Shown here one piece after another: positions 1 through 9,707 of a DNA stretch of 64,000 bases; position 1 is the first letter of the stretch, and every line of letters begins with the position of its first letter. The position numbers and the translations under genes are program-made. This stretch comes from Sphingopyxis sp. 113P3 (lineage in GTDB: Bacteria; Pseudomonadota; Alphaproteobacteria; Sphingomonadales; Sphingomonadaceae). The stretch is from positions 4,356,777 to 4,420,776 of the forward strand of contig NZ_CP009452.1 in NCBI RefSeq assembly GCF_001278035.1, read 5' to 3'. Below the pieces are notes generated by a model. It worked only from the letters and a program-made list of their open reading frames with translations, ran no database searches and was not told the origin of the DNA.

Positions 1-164
1 GTCGGCGCATTTTTCGAACCTGACCCTGACTGCAGCCTGAACCGCGACGAACGGGAAATTGCCGCGCTTGCCGGACGGCGGCAAGGGCGATAGAGACGCT
101 CCCAAATCCGCAGCAACGCGGCCGGGTTCGCCCGCATCCCGCGTCCAAGATAAGGTGTTTCGGC
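1..164. other. Left-edge non-coding stretch
   Basis: I see no convincing gene here. The reading frames have Arg/Pro-rich compositions typical of high-GC shadow frames. The segment ends with AAGGTG about 7 nt before the ATG at 165, a possible ribosome binding site for the DUF3576 gene. It probably also holds that operon's promoter, but I could not pick a convincing -35/-10 pair. Confidence 0.4.
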
Positions 165-626
165 ATGTCTCAGCTTTCCGCCCTCGCCGCGCTCGGTCGC
201 CGTCCCGCCACCATCGCGCTGCTCGGGCTCGCGGCGCTCGGCCTCACGGGCTGCGGCGGCAAGGAACGGCCGCGCGCCGATCTCGCCGCGTCGCAGGTCA
301 CGACCATCGGCGTGAACAGCTATTTGTGGCGCGCCTCGCTCGATGCGCTCTCGTTCATGCCGCTGCTCCAGGCCGATTCGTCGGGCGGGGTCATCATCAC
401 CGACTGGTATGCAAACCCGCAGAACCCGAACGAGCGGATGAAGGTGACGGTATCGATTCTCGACCGCGACCTGCGCGCAGATGCGCTGCGCGTCGCAGCC
501 TCGCGGCAGGTCACGCAGGGCGGCACATGGGTCGATGCACCGGTCGAAGCGGCGACGGTGCAGAAGCTCGAGGAAGTCATCCTCACCCGCGCCCGCGATC
601 TGCGTCGTTCGGCCATCGAGGGCTAA
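165..626 (+). CDS. DUF3576 domain lipoprotein
   Basis: A 153-residue predicted lipoprotein. Residues 1-29 form a signal peptide ending in the lipobox LTGC (Cys30). The mature part contains the DUF3576 hallmarks: a TIGVNSYLWRASLDALSFMPL stretch, then GGVIITDWY and a later helix rich in Arg/Glu. DUF3576 proteins are found in alphaproteobacteria, next to leuS and the LPS-export gene lptE as here, and have no firmly assigned role. An envelope function is inferred from the lipobox and the neighbours. It is the first gene of a compact plus-strand run (DUF3576, leuS, lptE, holA), with 50 bp to leuS. The family call is firm; the function is unknown. Confidence 0.85.
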   Translation: MSQLSALAALGRRPATIALLGLAALGLTGCGGKERPRADLAASQVTTIGVNSYLWRASLDALSFMPLLQADSSGGVIITDWYANPQNPNERMKVTVSILDRDLRADALRVAASRQVTQGGTWVDAPVEAATVQKLEEVILTRARDLRRSAIEG

Positions 627-676
627 TCTTGCGGCGCGCCTGCGCCGCCCTATGACGATAACGGGGTAAGACAGAA

Positions 677-3226
677 ATGACCCGCGAAACGCGCTTTGGC
701 GCCCTGGCCGCCGACGCCCGATGGCAGGCGGCGTGGGAGCGTGCGAACAGCTTTGCCACCACCGACTCCGGCGACAAGCCCAAGGCCTATATTCTGGAGA
801 TGTTCCCCTATCCGTCGGGGCGCATCCACATGGGGCATGTGCGCAACTACACGATGGGCGATGTGCTTGCCCGCTTCAAGCGGATGACGGGGCATGACGT
901 CCTTCACCCCATGGGCTGGGACGCATTCGGCATGCCCGCCGAAAATGCGGCGATGGAAAAGGGTGTCCACCCGAACGGCTGGACCCGAGCGAACATCGAG
1001 GCAATGCGCGGCCAGCTGAAGCGGCTTGGTCTTGCGATCGACTGGAACCGCGAACTCGCGACGTGCGACGCCGACTATTACGGACAGGAACAGGCGCTGT
1101 TCCTCGATCTTTTCGCGGCCGGGCTCGTCACGCGCAAGGAAAGCTACGTCAACTGGGACCCCGTCGACATGACCGTGCTCGCCAATGAGCAGGTGATCGA
1201 TGGCCGTGGCTGGCGCTCGGGCGCGCTGGTCGAGAAGAAGAAGCTGTCGCAGTGGTTCCTCAAGATCACCGACTTCGCCGACGCGCTGCTCGAGGGGCTG
1301 AAGAGCCTCGACCAGTGGCCCGACAAGGTGCGGCTGATGCAGGAAAACTGGATCGGCAAGTCGCAGGGTCTCGAATTCTCCTTCAGGCTCGCCGGCGGCG
1401 CGCCGGGGTTCGAGGTGTTCACGACCCGTCCCGACACGCTCTACGGCGCAAGCTTCGCAGCGATTTCGCCAGACCATCCGCTTGCCGAACGCCTCGCGAA
1501 GGATTCGCCCGAACTCGCGGCCTTCATCGCCGAGTGCCGCCGTCAGGGAACCTCGGCCGAGCAGCTTGAAACCGCTGAGAAGCTGGGTTTTGACACCGGC
1601 TTGGCAGTCGAGCACCCGCTCGATCGCGACTGGCACCTGCCCGTGTGGGTCGTCAATTATGTGCTGATGGATTATGGTACCGGCGCGATTTTCGGCTGTC
1701 CGGCGCACGACCAGCGCGACCTCGACTTCGCGCGCAAATATGACCTTCCCGTCCACCGCGTCATCGCTGACGGTGAAGAGGATGGGCAAGTCTTTCACAG
1801 CGACGAGGCCTATGTCGGCCCCGGGCGTCTCGTGAATAGCCATTTCCTCAACGGCATGAGCATCGATGAGGCCAAGGCGGCTGTGATCGCGCGCGCGGAA
1901 CATGAGGGTTGGGGCAAGGGCACGACCGTGTGGCGCCTGCGCGACTGGGGCGTGTCGCGCCAGCGCTATTGGGGGACCCCGATCCCCTTCATTCATTGCA
2001 GCAGCTGCGGGCTGGTGCCCGTGCCGAAGAGCGAGCTTCCCGTCACGCTGCCCGAGGACGCCGATTTCTCGGTCCCCGGCAATCCGCTCGACCGTCATCC
2101 AACCTGGAAGCATGTCGCCTGCCCGTCGTGTGGCGGCGAGGCGGTGCGCGAGACCGACACGCTCGACACCTTCGTTGATTCTTCCTGGTATTTCTTGCGT
2201 TTCGCATCGGCCCCGTCGGACCGGCCCTTCGATCCGCAGGTGATCCAGCGCTGGTTGCCTGTCGATCAATATATCGGCGGCATCGAGCATGCGATCCTCC
2301 ACCTGCTCTACGCGCGCTTCTGGACGCGTGCGCTGAACAAGCTCGGGATGATCGATATTAAGGAGCCCTTCGCCAGCCTCTTTACGCAGGGCATGGTGAC
2401 CCACGAAACCTATTCCCGCGCACAGGGCGAGGGGCTGCCGCCGCTTTATTTCACTCCCGACGAGGTGGCGCGTTCCCCTGAGGGCGCGACGCTTCTCGCA
2501 GATGGTGAGCCCGTCGAGGTCGGCCGCGTCGTCAAGATGTCGAAGTCGAAGAAGAATGTCGTCGATCCTGACGCCATCCTCGATCAGTACGGCGCCGACG
2601 CCGCGCGCTGGTTCATGCTCTCCGACAGCCCTCCCGACCGCGACCTGCCGTGGAGCGAGGCCGGGATCGAGGGAGCCTGGCGCTTCGTTCAGCGCCTGTG
2701 GCGCCTGTTTGGCGAGACGGAGAATGCCGGCGACGGCGGCGAGGATATCGCGCTCGCTCGCAAGCTCCACCGCGCAATCGCCGGGGTCGCCGCCGATATC
2801 GAGGCGTTGGGTTTCAACAAGGCCGTGGCAAAGATCCACGCGCTTGCCAACGACATCGAAAAGGCGGTGCCCTCGGCCACGCGGGCCGAGGCGTGCCGGA
2901 CCTTGATCCTCCTCGTCGCGCCGATGATGCCGCACCTTGCCGAAGAGGCGTGGGCTGCGCTCCCCGATGCGCAGCGGACTAGCCCGTTGGTCGCGCACGC
3001 CGCCTGGCCTACCGCAAATCCGGCACTGCTCGCCGACGACGAGGTCACGATCGTGATCCAGGTCGCAGGCAAGCGCCGTGACGAAATCACGCTCGCAAAG
3101 GGGCTGGACAGGAATGCGGTCGAGGCTGCGGCTCTCGCGCGCCCGCGCATCGCGGAACTGCTCGGCGGCGTAGCGCCGAAGAAGGTGATTGTGGTCCCCG
3201 ACCGTCTGGTCAATATTGTCCCCTAA
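677..3226 (+). CDS. leuS: Leucine--tRNA ligase
   Basis: Class I aminoacyl-tRNA synthetase that charges tRNA-Leu in the cytoplasm. The 849 residues match the usual bacterial length (~860). The HIGH-type motif is HMGH at residues 51-54 inside [10 protein letters not shown]. The KMSKS loop is at residues 620-624. The CP1 editing insertion lies between them, with [12 protein letters not shown] and the [13 protein letters not shown] segment that ends with the editing-site Asp region. A zinc-type pair, CSSCG and later CPSCG, is present. The C-terminal anticodon-binding and LeuS-C regions are intact. Its stop TAA is separated by one base from the lptE start, so the two genes are almost certainly cotranscribed. 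Confidence 0.98.
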   Translation: MTRETRFGALAADARWQAAWERANSFATTDSGDKPKAYILEMFPYPSGRIHMGHVRNYTMGDVLARFKRMTGHDVLHPMGWDAFGMPAENAAMEKGVHPNGWTRANIEAMRGQLKRLGLAIDWNRELATCDADYYGQEQALFLDLFAAGLVTRKESYVNWDPVDMTVLANEQVIDGRGWRSGALVEKKKLSQWFLKITDFADALLEGLKSLDQWPDKVRLMQENWIGKSQGLEFSFRLAGGAPGFEVFTTRPDTLYGASFAAISPDHPLAERLAKDSPELAAFIAECRRQGTSAEQLETAEKLGFDTGLAVEHPLDRDWHLPVWVVNYVLMDYGTGAIFGCPAHDQRDLDFARKYDLPVHRVIADGEEDGQVFHSDEAYVGPGRLVNSHFLNGMSIDEAKAAVIARAEHEGWGKGTTVWRLRDWGVSRQRYWGTPIPFIHCSSCGLVPVPKSELPVTLPEDADFSVPGNPLDRHPTWKHVACPSCGGEAVRETDTLDTFVDSSWYFLRFASAPSDRPFDPQVIQRWLPVDQYIGGIEHAILHLLYARFWTRALNKLGMIDIKEPFASLFTQGMVTHETYSRAQGEGLPPLYFTPDEVARSPEGATLLADGEPVEVGRVVKMSKSKKNVVDPDAILDQYGADAARWFMLSDSPPDRDLPWSEAGIEGAWRFVQRLWRLFGETENAGDGGEDIALARKLHRAIAGVAADIEALGFNKAVAKIHALANDIEKAVPSATRAEACRTLILLVAPMMPHLAEEAWAALPDAQRTSPLVAHAAWPTANPALLADDEVTIVIQVAGKRRDEITLAKGLDRNAVEAAALARPRIAELLGGVAPKKVIVVPDRLVNIVP

Positions 3227-3227
3227 G

Positions 3228-3764
3228 ATGCGCGCCTTCCTTGTCTCCTGCCTCGTTGCCCTTTCGCTGCCGCTCGGCGGCTGCGGGCTCCGTCCGCTCT
3301 ACGCAAGCGGCGCGAAGGGCGGGGTGGCAACGATGCTCGCCGACATCGATGTCGGTCCGATCGAGGGACATTCGGGCTGGCTCGTCCGTAACGCGCTGCG
3401 CGACCGTTTTGTCGCGGCGCAGGGCGGGCGGGGCGAAGGCAATCGCTACCGGCTCGATGTGAGGCTTGAAGACAGCATCACCGGCTTCGGCGTCCGCTCC
3501 GACGACGCCGTGACGCGTGAGCGGCGGACGCTGCGCGCGCGCTACCAGCTTGTTGATTCGCAAACCAACCAGGTGCTGCTCGACGCGACCGCCGCGCAGG
3601 ACGCCGGCATCGACGTCGTCGGTAGCGAATATGCGACGATCGCTGCCGAAAACTCGTCGCTTGAGCGACTGGCGTCGGGGATTGCCGACCAGATCGTCGC
3701 GCGGCTCGCGGTCTACGCGAACCGCGGCGGACCCGCGGCTGCACCTGCCAACCCCTCTCCGTGA
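3228..3764 (+). CDS. lptE: LPS-assembly lipoprotein LptE
   Basis: A 178-residue outer-membrane lipoprotein. The signal peptide ends in the lipobox LGGC (Cys19), followed by the GLRPLYA sequence typical of alphaproteobacterial LptE. LptE plugs the LptD barrel and takes part in inserting lipopolysaccharide into the outer leaflet. The chosen ATG is one base after the leuS stop; an upstream in-frame ATG inside leuS is less likely because it would precede the signal peptide. Its stop overlaps the holA GTG by 4 bp (GTGA). The order leuS-lptE-holA is conserved in alphaproteobacteria, which supports a call that sequence similarity alone makes only moderately. Confidence 0.9.
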   Translation: MRAFLVSCLVALSLPLGGCGLRPLYASGAKGGVATMLADIDVGPIEGHSGWLVRNALRDRFVAAQGGRGEGNRYRLDVRLEDSITGFGVRSDDAVTRERRTLRARYQLVDSQTNQVLLDATAAQDAGIDVVGSEYATIAAENSSLERLASGIADQIVARLAVYANRGGPAAAPANPSP

Positions 3765-4792
3765 AGACGGTCAAGCCCGCTGAGCTCGAACGCCAGACCC
3801 GGCTCGACCCCGCGGTTCGCCTGACCCTGCTGACCGGTCCGGATGACGCGACAATGAACGCTGTGGCGGCGCGGCTCGTTGCGCTTGCGGGCAAGGAGGC
3901 CGAGCGGCTCGACCTTTCCTCCTCGCAGCTTGGGCAGGACCCGTCGCTGCTTGCTGCCGAAGCGGCGTCGATGTCGCTCTTCGCCGCCCAGCGCGTGATC
4001 CGGCTCGAGATCACGGGAAGCGGCGACGATTGCGTCGAGGCGGTCGCAGCGCTGATGGCTGCCGAAACCGCCGTCAATCCGGTGATAGCGACTGGGGCCA
4101 CGATAACCGCCAAGTCCAAACTGGTGAAGCTGATCGAAGGGTCGAACCATGCGGTCGCTGCCATCTGCTACCAGCCCGACCGCCGCGCGCTCGTGGGCAT
4201 TGCGATTGCGGCCGCCGAAGAACAGGGGCTGAAGCTTGCCAATGCGGAGGCGCAGCTGCTCGTCGATCTTGTCTCGGGCGATCAGGCACTGATGCGGCGC
4301 GAGCTGGAAAAGATCGCGCTCTATCTCGACGCTGCGCGCGATCGGCAGCGGCAGGTCACCGCCGCCGATATCGCCGCACTGGGCGCTGCGACCCACGAGG
4401 AAGATGTCAGCATGTGCATCAACGTCGCGCTCGGCGGCAAGGTGCGCGAACTTCCGGACATGCTGGCACAGGCGGCAGCTGTCGGAGTTGCCGAGATTCG
4501 CATCATCCGTGCGCTCGCCATACGCACGATGCAGCTCGCGCGGCTGCGCGCAGAGGTTGATGCGGGCGCGCACCCTGCAACGGTGGTGTCGGCGCGCAGC
4601 AGCGGTGTCTTCTGGAAAGAGCGCGATGCCGTCACCGCACAGCTCCACATCTGGGATTCGCTCCGCATCGCTCGGCTGATGAGCCGGTTGCTCGACTGCG
4701 AGCGAGCGCTCAAGGCGTCGGGTACCGCGGGCGCCGTGCTGTTTCGCAAGTTGATGACCGATATCGCCTGGCAGGCCGCGAGGGCACGCTAA
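3761..4792 (+). CDS. holA: DNA polymerase III subunit delta
   Basis: The delta subunit of the clamp loader, which opens the beta clamp during replication. At 343 residues it has the same length as the E. coli protein. The N-terminal region reads like HolA (VRLTLLTGPDDATMNAVAA, then the LFAAQRVIRLE segment). The C-terminal collar helices contain LARLRAEVDAGAHPATVV and FRKLMTDIAWQAAR. It starts at GTG, which overlaps the lptE stop by 4 bp and indicates translational coupling. It is the last gene of this plus-strand run and converges on the antiporter gene 35 bp away. Confidence 0.95.
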   Translation: MKTVKPAELERQTRLDPAVRLTLLTGPDDATMNAVAARLVALAGKEAERLDLSSSQLGQDPSLLAAEAASMSLFAAQRVIRLEITGSGDDCVEAVAALMAAETAVNPVIATGATITAKSKLVKLIEGSNHAVAAICYQPDRRALVGIAIAAAEEQGLKLANAEAQLLVDLVSGDQALMRRELEKIALYLDAARDRQRQVTAADIAALGAATHEEDVSMCINVALGGKVRELPDMLAQAAAVGVAEIRIIRALAIRTMQLARLRAEVDAGAHPATVVSARSSGVFWKERDAVTAQLHIWDSLRIARLMSRLLDCERALKASGTAGAVLFRKLMTDIAWQAARAR

Positions 4793-4798
4793 GCGCCG

Positions 4799-4823
4799 CC
4801 CTCTTTTGCCAGAGGGAAAGAGG
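4799..4823. terminator. Possible bidirectional terminator hairpin
   Basis: In the 35-bp gap between convergent holA and the antiporter gene, two alternative hairpins can form. One is CCCTCT/AGAGGG (4799-4816) and the other is CCTCTTT/AAAGAGG (4800-4823). Short T or A tracts lie within the loop and arms, not as a clean tail. The position between two convergent stops supports termination; the structure itself is modest. Confidence 0.4.
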
Positions 4824-4827
4824 CGAG

Positions 4828-6645
4828 TTACGCCCCGGCCTCGCGCGCTTCGAGTCGTGCCTTGGGGTCGTCGGGCGGTACGAAGCTCCAGAGCGTATCG
4901 CCTGCATCGACGCTTGGCCGGTGCTGGACCGAGAATACTGCAAGGTCACCCGAGGCGCGCACCACCGCCAGCGTGTCGCCGCCCGACGCCTTCATGCGTG
5001 CGACGTAATCGGCATAGGTGAATTTCTCCGTGATCTTCGTCCGGCCAAAGGTCCAGCCGGCCAGCAGCCGGTCGAGCTGTTCCTCGATCGGCGTGCCTGC
5101 GAGCGTGAGCACGCGCCCGCGCCGCTGGTTGCCGGGTCGCGCCACGCCGATCATTCGACTGACCCGGTCGTGCCCGACCTCGGGGGCCAGTTCGCTGCAC
5201 ACCAGCGCGTTGTAGGCGTCGTTGTCGGTAGCCGCGATCAGCTGCTGGTAGCGGCCCATGTCGAGATGGTCGTCGTGCGTCTCGTCCAATATGTCGCCGT
5301 GATAGACCGGCAGGCCGGCGCGCCGCGCGCGGCGCAGTGCAAACAGGCTCGTGTCGGCAATCAGTACGTCGCGCTCCTGCGCCTTGATGAACTGGGCAAA
5401 GGCGATCGTCCAGCTGTTGGCGCCGACGAGCAGCACGCCGTCGCCCTTGCCGCGGTCGAGCCCCAGCCAGCGCGCGAAGGGAGCGGCGGTGAAGCCGTGG
5501 GCAAAGATCGTCGCAATCACCACCGCAAAGGAAAGCGGCACCAGCGCCTCGGCGCCCGGTATGCCATAATCGGAAAGGCGCAGCGCGAACAGGCCGGTCA
5601 CCGCCGCGGCGACGATACCGCGCGGCGCGATCCACGCGACAAAAAGCCGCTCCTTGAATGGAATGCGCGTGAAGAGCAGGGCGAGCATGATCGTCAGCGG
5701 ACGCACGACGAACAGCAGCAGGACCAGGAAGAGGACGAAGCGCGCCTGGAAATTGGTGACCACGGTCCAATCGAGCGTTGCCGAAAGAATGATGAATACG
5801 CCCGACACGAGGAGGACGGTCAGATCCTCCTTGAAGCGCAGCAGCATGTGGCTTGAATCGGTTTCGCGGTTCGCCATCACCACGCCCATCACGGTGACGG
5901 TGATCAAGCCGGTTTCGTGCATGATGACATCGGCAAAGACGAAGGCGGCGATCACCGTGGTCAGCAGTACCGGCGCCTTCAGATATTCAGGCACCCACCC
6001 CCGTACGAAGGCGGAGGTCAGCGTGAAAGCCGCACCGCCGCCGATCAGCATTGCCAGCACGCTCGCCGCTACGACGTCGGTGGCGATGGCGATGCCGTTC
6101 GCCTGCGCCCCGCCGTGAGTGATATAGGCGTAGATACCAACCGCGAGCAGCGCCCCGATCGGGTCGTTCACGATGGCTTCCCATTTCAGCATATGCTTGA
6201 CGCGCGGGGTGATATTGAGCGAGCGGAGCATCGGCACGACCACCGTCGGACCCGTGACGACCATGATGCCGCCGAACAGCGCTGCGATCTCGAGCGGCAG
6301 GCCTGCCCCGTAATAGGCGGCCGCGGTGCCGAGCGCCCAGCCCACTGGCACGCCGACGAAGACGAGCATGAACACCGCGACGCCGGCGTGGCGAAGCTCG
6401 CGAAACTTCAACGTGAGCCCGCCCTCGAATAGGATAACCGCGACCGCGAGCTTGATCATCGGTTCTCGCAGCGCGCCGAAATCCTGTTCAGGGTGGAGAA
6501 GCCCCAGAACCGGGCCGGCGACGATGCCCGCGATCAGCATCAACGCGATCGCGGGTCGACCGGTGCGCCACGCGATCCACTGGGCGCCGATGCCGATGAC
6601 CCCGATGAGGGCGATTTTGACGAGCAGGGAGTCGATTGCAAACAT
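4828..6645 (-). CDS. CPA1-family cation:proton antiporter with RCK_N domain
   Basis: A 605-residue inner-membrane Na+(K+)/H+ exchanger. Roughly residues 1-390 are hydrophobic, with about 12-13 membrane segments. They contain the CPA1 signature EAIVNDPIGALLAV, the acidic core of the transport path, and WIAPRGIVAAAVTGLFALRLS near the last helices. The C-terminal ~200 residues begin GDGVLLVGANSWTIAFAQFIK and have the Rossmann-like pattern of an RCK_N/TrkA_N regulatory domain, so transport is probably gated by a nucleotide or redox ligand. It could be annotated NhaP or, by domain arrangement, as related to KefC; ion specificity cannot be read from sequence. It lies alone on the minus strand. Confidence 0.9.
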   Translation of the reverse strand: MFAIDSLLVKIALIGVIGIGAQWIAWRTGRPAIALMLIAGIVAGPVLGLLHPEQDFGALREPMIKLAVAVILFEGGLTLKFRELRHAGVAVFMLVFVGVPVGWALGTAAAYYGAGLPLEIAALFGGIMVVTGPTVVVPMLRSLNITPRVKHMLKWEAIVNDPIGALLAVGIYAYITHGGAQANGIAIATDVVAASVLAMLIGGGAAFTLTSAFVRGWVPEYLKAPVLLTTVIAAFVFADVIMHETGLITVTVMGVVMANRETDSSHMLLRFKEDLTVLLVSGVFIILSATLDWTVVTNFQARFVLFLVLLLFVVRPLTIMLALLFTRIPFKERLFVAWIAPRGIVAAAVTGLFALRLSDYGIPGAEALVPLSFAVVIATIFAHGFTAAPFARWLGLDRGKGDGVLLVGANSWTIAFAQFIKAQERDVLIADTSLFALRRARRAGLPVYHGDILDETHDDHLDMGRYQQLIAATDNDAYNALVCSELAPEVGHDRVSRMIGVARPGNQRRGRVLTLAGTPIEEQLDRLLAGWTFGRTKITEKFTYADYVARMKASGGDTLAVVRASGDLAVFSVQHRPSVDAGDTLWSFVPPDDPKARLEAREAGA

Positions 6646-6683
6646 GGCGCGGAGCCTAAGACATGGCGCGAAAAAGACGCCAC

Positions 6684-6723
6684 AAAAAAGCGACCGCCCG
6701 CTTGCCGTAAGGAAAGCGGGCGG
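6684..6723 (-). terminator. Rho-independent terminator of the TonB-dependent receptor gene
   Basis: Perfect 10-bp inverted repeat CCGCCCGCTT (6694-6703) / AAGCGGGCGG (6714-6723) with a 10-nt loop. Read on the minus strand, the stem is followed within 4 nt by six T residues (6689-6684). It lies 26 bp past the receptor stop codon, the classic intrinsic-terminator layout. Confidence 0.88.
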
Positions 6724-6749
6724 CCCCTTCTTTCAGCGAAGCTTTGCGA

Positions 6750-9551
6750 TCAGAATTTGCCGCGCAGCGTCACGCCATAGGTCCTCGGCTCCGCCAGGAA
6801 CTGCGAGAAGATCTGGCGTCCGCCAGGAAATTGAGGGTCGGCGAAGGCGGCGCCAGTCGACGTCGCGCCTTCCTGGAAGGGCGAGTTGAAGGCAACCTGC
6901 GCATATTGCTTGTTGAACAAATTCTGCGCCCACAGCTCCACCGCCCAGCGCTCGCCTGGACCGCGCACGCCGACGCGCGCGTTGACGATCGCATAGCCGT
7001 CCTGCTCCTTCTGCGGGAACAGGTCGGAGCCGGTGTTATAGTCGCTCGACAGGCGGCCATCGAGATAGACGAGGCCGGTCAGTCCGCTGCTGCCGATCTC
7101 GGGCGTCCACGCGACGCTGCCGGTCGCGACCAGCTCAGGCGCGTTCGACATATTGTCGCCCGGCAGCTTGCGGAGCGCCTGATCGAGCGGCTCCCCGCTG
7201 CTGTTGCCCACCAGATTGTCGCGATATTTGGTTCGGGCATAGGTCAGGCCCGCGGTCACGCGAAGGCTGCGCGCGGGAACCAGCGAGGCCTCGAGCTCGA
7301 ACCCCTGCGAGCGCACGCCCCAGCTCACGTCATCAGCGGGGCAGGCGCCGGTCGTTGCCGCTGCTGCATTATAATTGGGCGCCCCGGTGAACTTGCTCTG
7401 ATCGCGGTCGGCACCGCCCAGATCGCTCGAGCAACCGTTGATCGTCTGGACGATATAGGTTGAGCCGTTGAAGGTGTTGAGCTGGAAATTCTTGAAGTCC
7501 GACCGGAAGAAGGCCAGTCCCAGGCTGAACGGCCCCGTCGCATATTTGGCGCCCAGCTCATAGCTGTTCACCAGTTCGGGGTCGAACTGCAGGCTTCCGA
7601 CCAGGGCCTGCGTGCCTGCCTGTCCGCCGAAGGGAATGATGGGGGACTTCAGCGCAGAGCGGTCAAGGTTGAAGCCGCCCGCCTTGTAGCCGCGCGCATA
7701 GCTCGCATAGACAAGGAGGTCCGGGGTCGGCTTCCACGACAGGATCGCAGTTCCGGTGAACTCGTCCTCGCTGCGCTGGTCATTGATCGACACGCCATCG
7801 AGTTCGGCCGTCGAATTGCCCTGGCAAGCAAGGCCGATCAGTCCACCGGCAAGCGCCTTGGCCGTTGCGTTTGACGTCGCGCTCACCAGGTCGTCGAGAA
7901 CCAGCCCCTGGATCTGCGGGCAGACCACATTGTCGTTGGTGAAGCTTGCCGAGAACTTCTTCTTGTCGTGAGTGTACCGCAGGCCGAAGGTGAAATCGAT
8001 CGTGTCGGTGACGTGGAAGATATTGTGGGTGAACAGCGCCCAGTTGGTGTCATTCTGATAATAGCGATCATTGATGCTGCCGAGGTCACTGAGTCCGTCC
8101 AGGAGATTGAAGGCGGCGATGATGTCGGGGCCCGACGCGCCGCTCGCGGCGGCAATTGTTGCGGGACCGACGCCGGGGACGGCGCACAGCGGGCTGTTGG
8201 GCGAATAGAGGCCCGCAAGACCGCCGCCCGAAACGATACGGCAGGTAGCAAAACGGCCATATTGCGTGCCGAAGCGAATATTATCACGCACCGTCAGCTT
8301 CTCGTTGGCGTAGAAGCCGCCGATGAGCCAGTCGAGCTTGCCGTTGAAGGCCTCGCCGTTCAGCCGCACTTCCTGAGTGAAAGTGTGGAACTGGCGATAG
8401 GCGTCCGGATCGTCGGCACGATAGAGAATATCGACCGAGCCGTAATCGAGGTCGCCGGCCTGGCTTGACCGGTATTCGCGATAGGCGGTGATCGAGGTCA
8501 GCGTCGCGCCGCCAAAATCATAATCGATCTGGCCCGAAAAGCCGTAATCCTTTGTCTTGCCAGCGTAGCTGCGGCCCGGTGTAACCGACAGGGTCCGCTG
8601 GTAACCTTGATTGAAAGCGCCCGGGTCCTGGCCGAGGTCGATCAGGACTTGGGTGATGCTGTTCGTCGTCGGCGTCGCGGGAATTCCGGGATTGTTGAGG
8701 TCGCCGATATAGGGGTTGACGCTGTTGTCGATATAGATTGCGCCGCAGCATTTCTCGTCGCGGAACGTATAGTCGGCGATGAGCCGGATCGAGAGCGCGT
8801 CGGTCGGTTCGAACAACAGCTGGCCGCGCAGGAAATAGCGGTCGCGGTCATTGATATCGGTGTTGTTCGCCGGATCCTTGTAGAAGCCGTCACGCTTGAC
8901 CCAAACCCCGTCGAGGCGAGCAGCGAGCGTATCGCTGATGGGCCCGGTCACACTCGCGGCGGCGCGCCAATAGTCATAATTGCCATAGGTGATCTCGCCG
9001 GTTCCCCCGAAGGTGAATTCGGGCTTCTTCGAATAGATGCTGATGAGGCCCGCTGACGAGTTGCGTCCGCCCAGCGTGCCCTGCGGGCCACGCTGGACCT
9101 CGACGCGGTCGAGCTCGCCGAGCTCGTTGAGGCCAATGCCCGAACGCGAGCGATAAACACCGTCGATGAAGACCGGGACCGAGCTTTCGAGACCGGGGTT
9201 GTCGCCGACGGTGCCGATACCGCGGATACGGGCCGACCCGTTGGCCTCGCTGCCGGTCGACGACACGAGCAGCGACGGCGCGACCTGGTTGAGCTGGCGG
9301 ATGTCGTTGGCCCCGCTGTTCTGCATCGCCTCCGCACCCACCGCCGAGATGGCGACAGGGACGTCAGAGAGCAGCTGCGCGCGGCCCTGCGCGGTGACGA
9401 CGATGACATCGCCTGAGGAATCATCGGCCGCCGTGTCCTGGGCGGTGCTGTCCTGCGCAAAGGCGGGCGCCGCGGCCGCAGCAACCGCAAGTGAAACCCC
9501 GAGCGCGCTGGTACGCAAAAGACGGGCAGCAAGAAGGGAAGATGATTTCAT
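6750..9551 (-). CDS. TonB-dependent outer-membrane receptor
   Basis: A 933-residue beta-barrel receptor for TonB-energised uptake. A signal peptide ends near AFA/QDS (about residue 32). A TonB box-like DVIVVTA follows at ~48-54. The plug domain covers roughly residues 60-180, with VQRGPQGTLGGRNSSAGLISI, and the long barrel ends in a terminal Phe (LRGKF). Sphingomonads carry many such receptors for siderophores, sugars or aromatic compounds; the substrate cannot be read here. It has its own SD (GAGAGGAG) and a strong terminator, so it looks monocistronic. No TonB/ExbBD genes flank it. Confidence 0.95.
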   Translation of the reverse strand: MKSSSLLAARLLRTSALGVSLAVAAAAAPAFAQDSTAQDTAADDSSGDVIVVTAQGRAQLLSDVPVAISAVGAEAMQNSGANDIRQLNQVAPSLLVSSTGSEANGSARIRGIGTVGDNPGLESSVPVFIDGVYRSRSGIGLNELGELDRVEVQRGPQGTLGGRNSSAGLISIYSKKPEFTFGGTGEITYGNYDYWRAAASVTGPISDTLAARLDGVWVKRDGFYKDPANNTDINDRDRYFLRGQLLFEPTDALSIRLIADYTFRDEKCCGAIYIDNSVNPYIGDLNNPGIPATPTTNSITQVLIDLGQDPGAFNQGYQRTLSVTPGRSYAGKTKDYGFSGQIDYDFGGATLTSITAYREYRSSQAGDLDYGSVDILYRADDPDAYRQFHTFTQEVRLNGEAFNGKLDWLIGGFYANEKLTVRDNIRFGTQYGRFATCRIVSGGGLAGLYSPNSPLCAVPGVGPATIAAASGASGPDIIAAFNLLDGLSDLGSINDRYYQNDTNWALFTHNIFHVTDTIDFTFGLRYTHDKKKFSASFTNDNVVCPQIQGLVLDDLVSATSNATAKALAGGLIGLACQGNSTAELDGVSINDQRSEDEFTGTAILSWKPTPDLLVYASYARGYKAGGFNLDRSALKSPIIPFGGQAGTQALVGSLQFDPELVNSYELGAKYATGPFSLGLAFFRSDFKNFQLNTFNGSTYIVQTINGCSSDLGGADRDQSKFTGAPNYNAAAATTGACPADDVSWGVRSQGFELEASLVPARSLRVTAGLTYARTKYRDNLVGNSSGEPLDQALRKLPGDNMSNAPELVATGSVAWTPEIGSSGLTGLVYLDGRLSSDYNTGSDLFPQKEQDGYAIVNARVGVRGPGERWAVELWAQNLFNKQYAQVAFNSPFQEGATSTGAAFADPQFPGGRQIFSQFLAEPRTYGVTLRGKF

Positions 9552-9707
9552 GGTGGCACTCCTCTCAACAATTTTTTTTCGTTGCGCGAAGAAACATACC
9601 CAAACTGCGCGCCTGTTCCAGCGACGGCGAGCGGTTTCGGCGATTGTTTTTCGGAGTGATGCAATAAGGCCACAGGCCTGAAAGACGCGGATTTTCCTGG
9701 CCGGAAG

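Noticed and set aside
650-2998. 782-codon open frame on the minus strand opposite leuS
   Set aside because: It mirrors leuS, one of the best-supported genes here, and its Arg/Gly/His-rich product has no recognisable motif. Long antisense frames are expected in high-GC codon-biased DNA.
9552-9707. Short AGGCC/GGCCT inverted repeat as terminator of pdeM
   Set aside because: Only five base pairs and no clear T-run; the gap was left unassigned.
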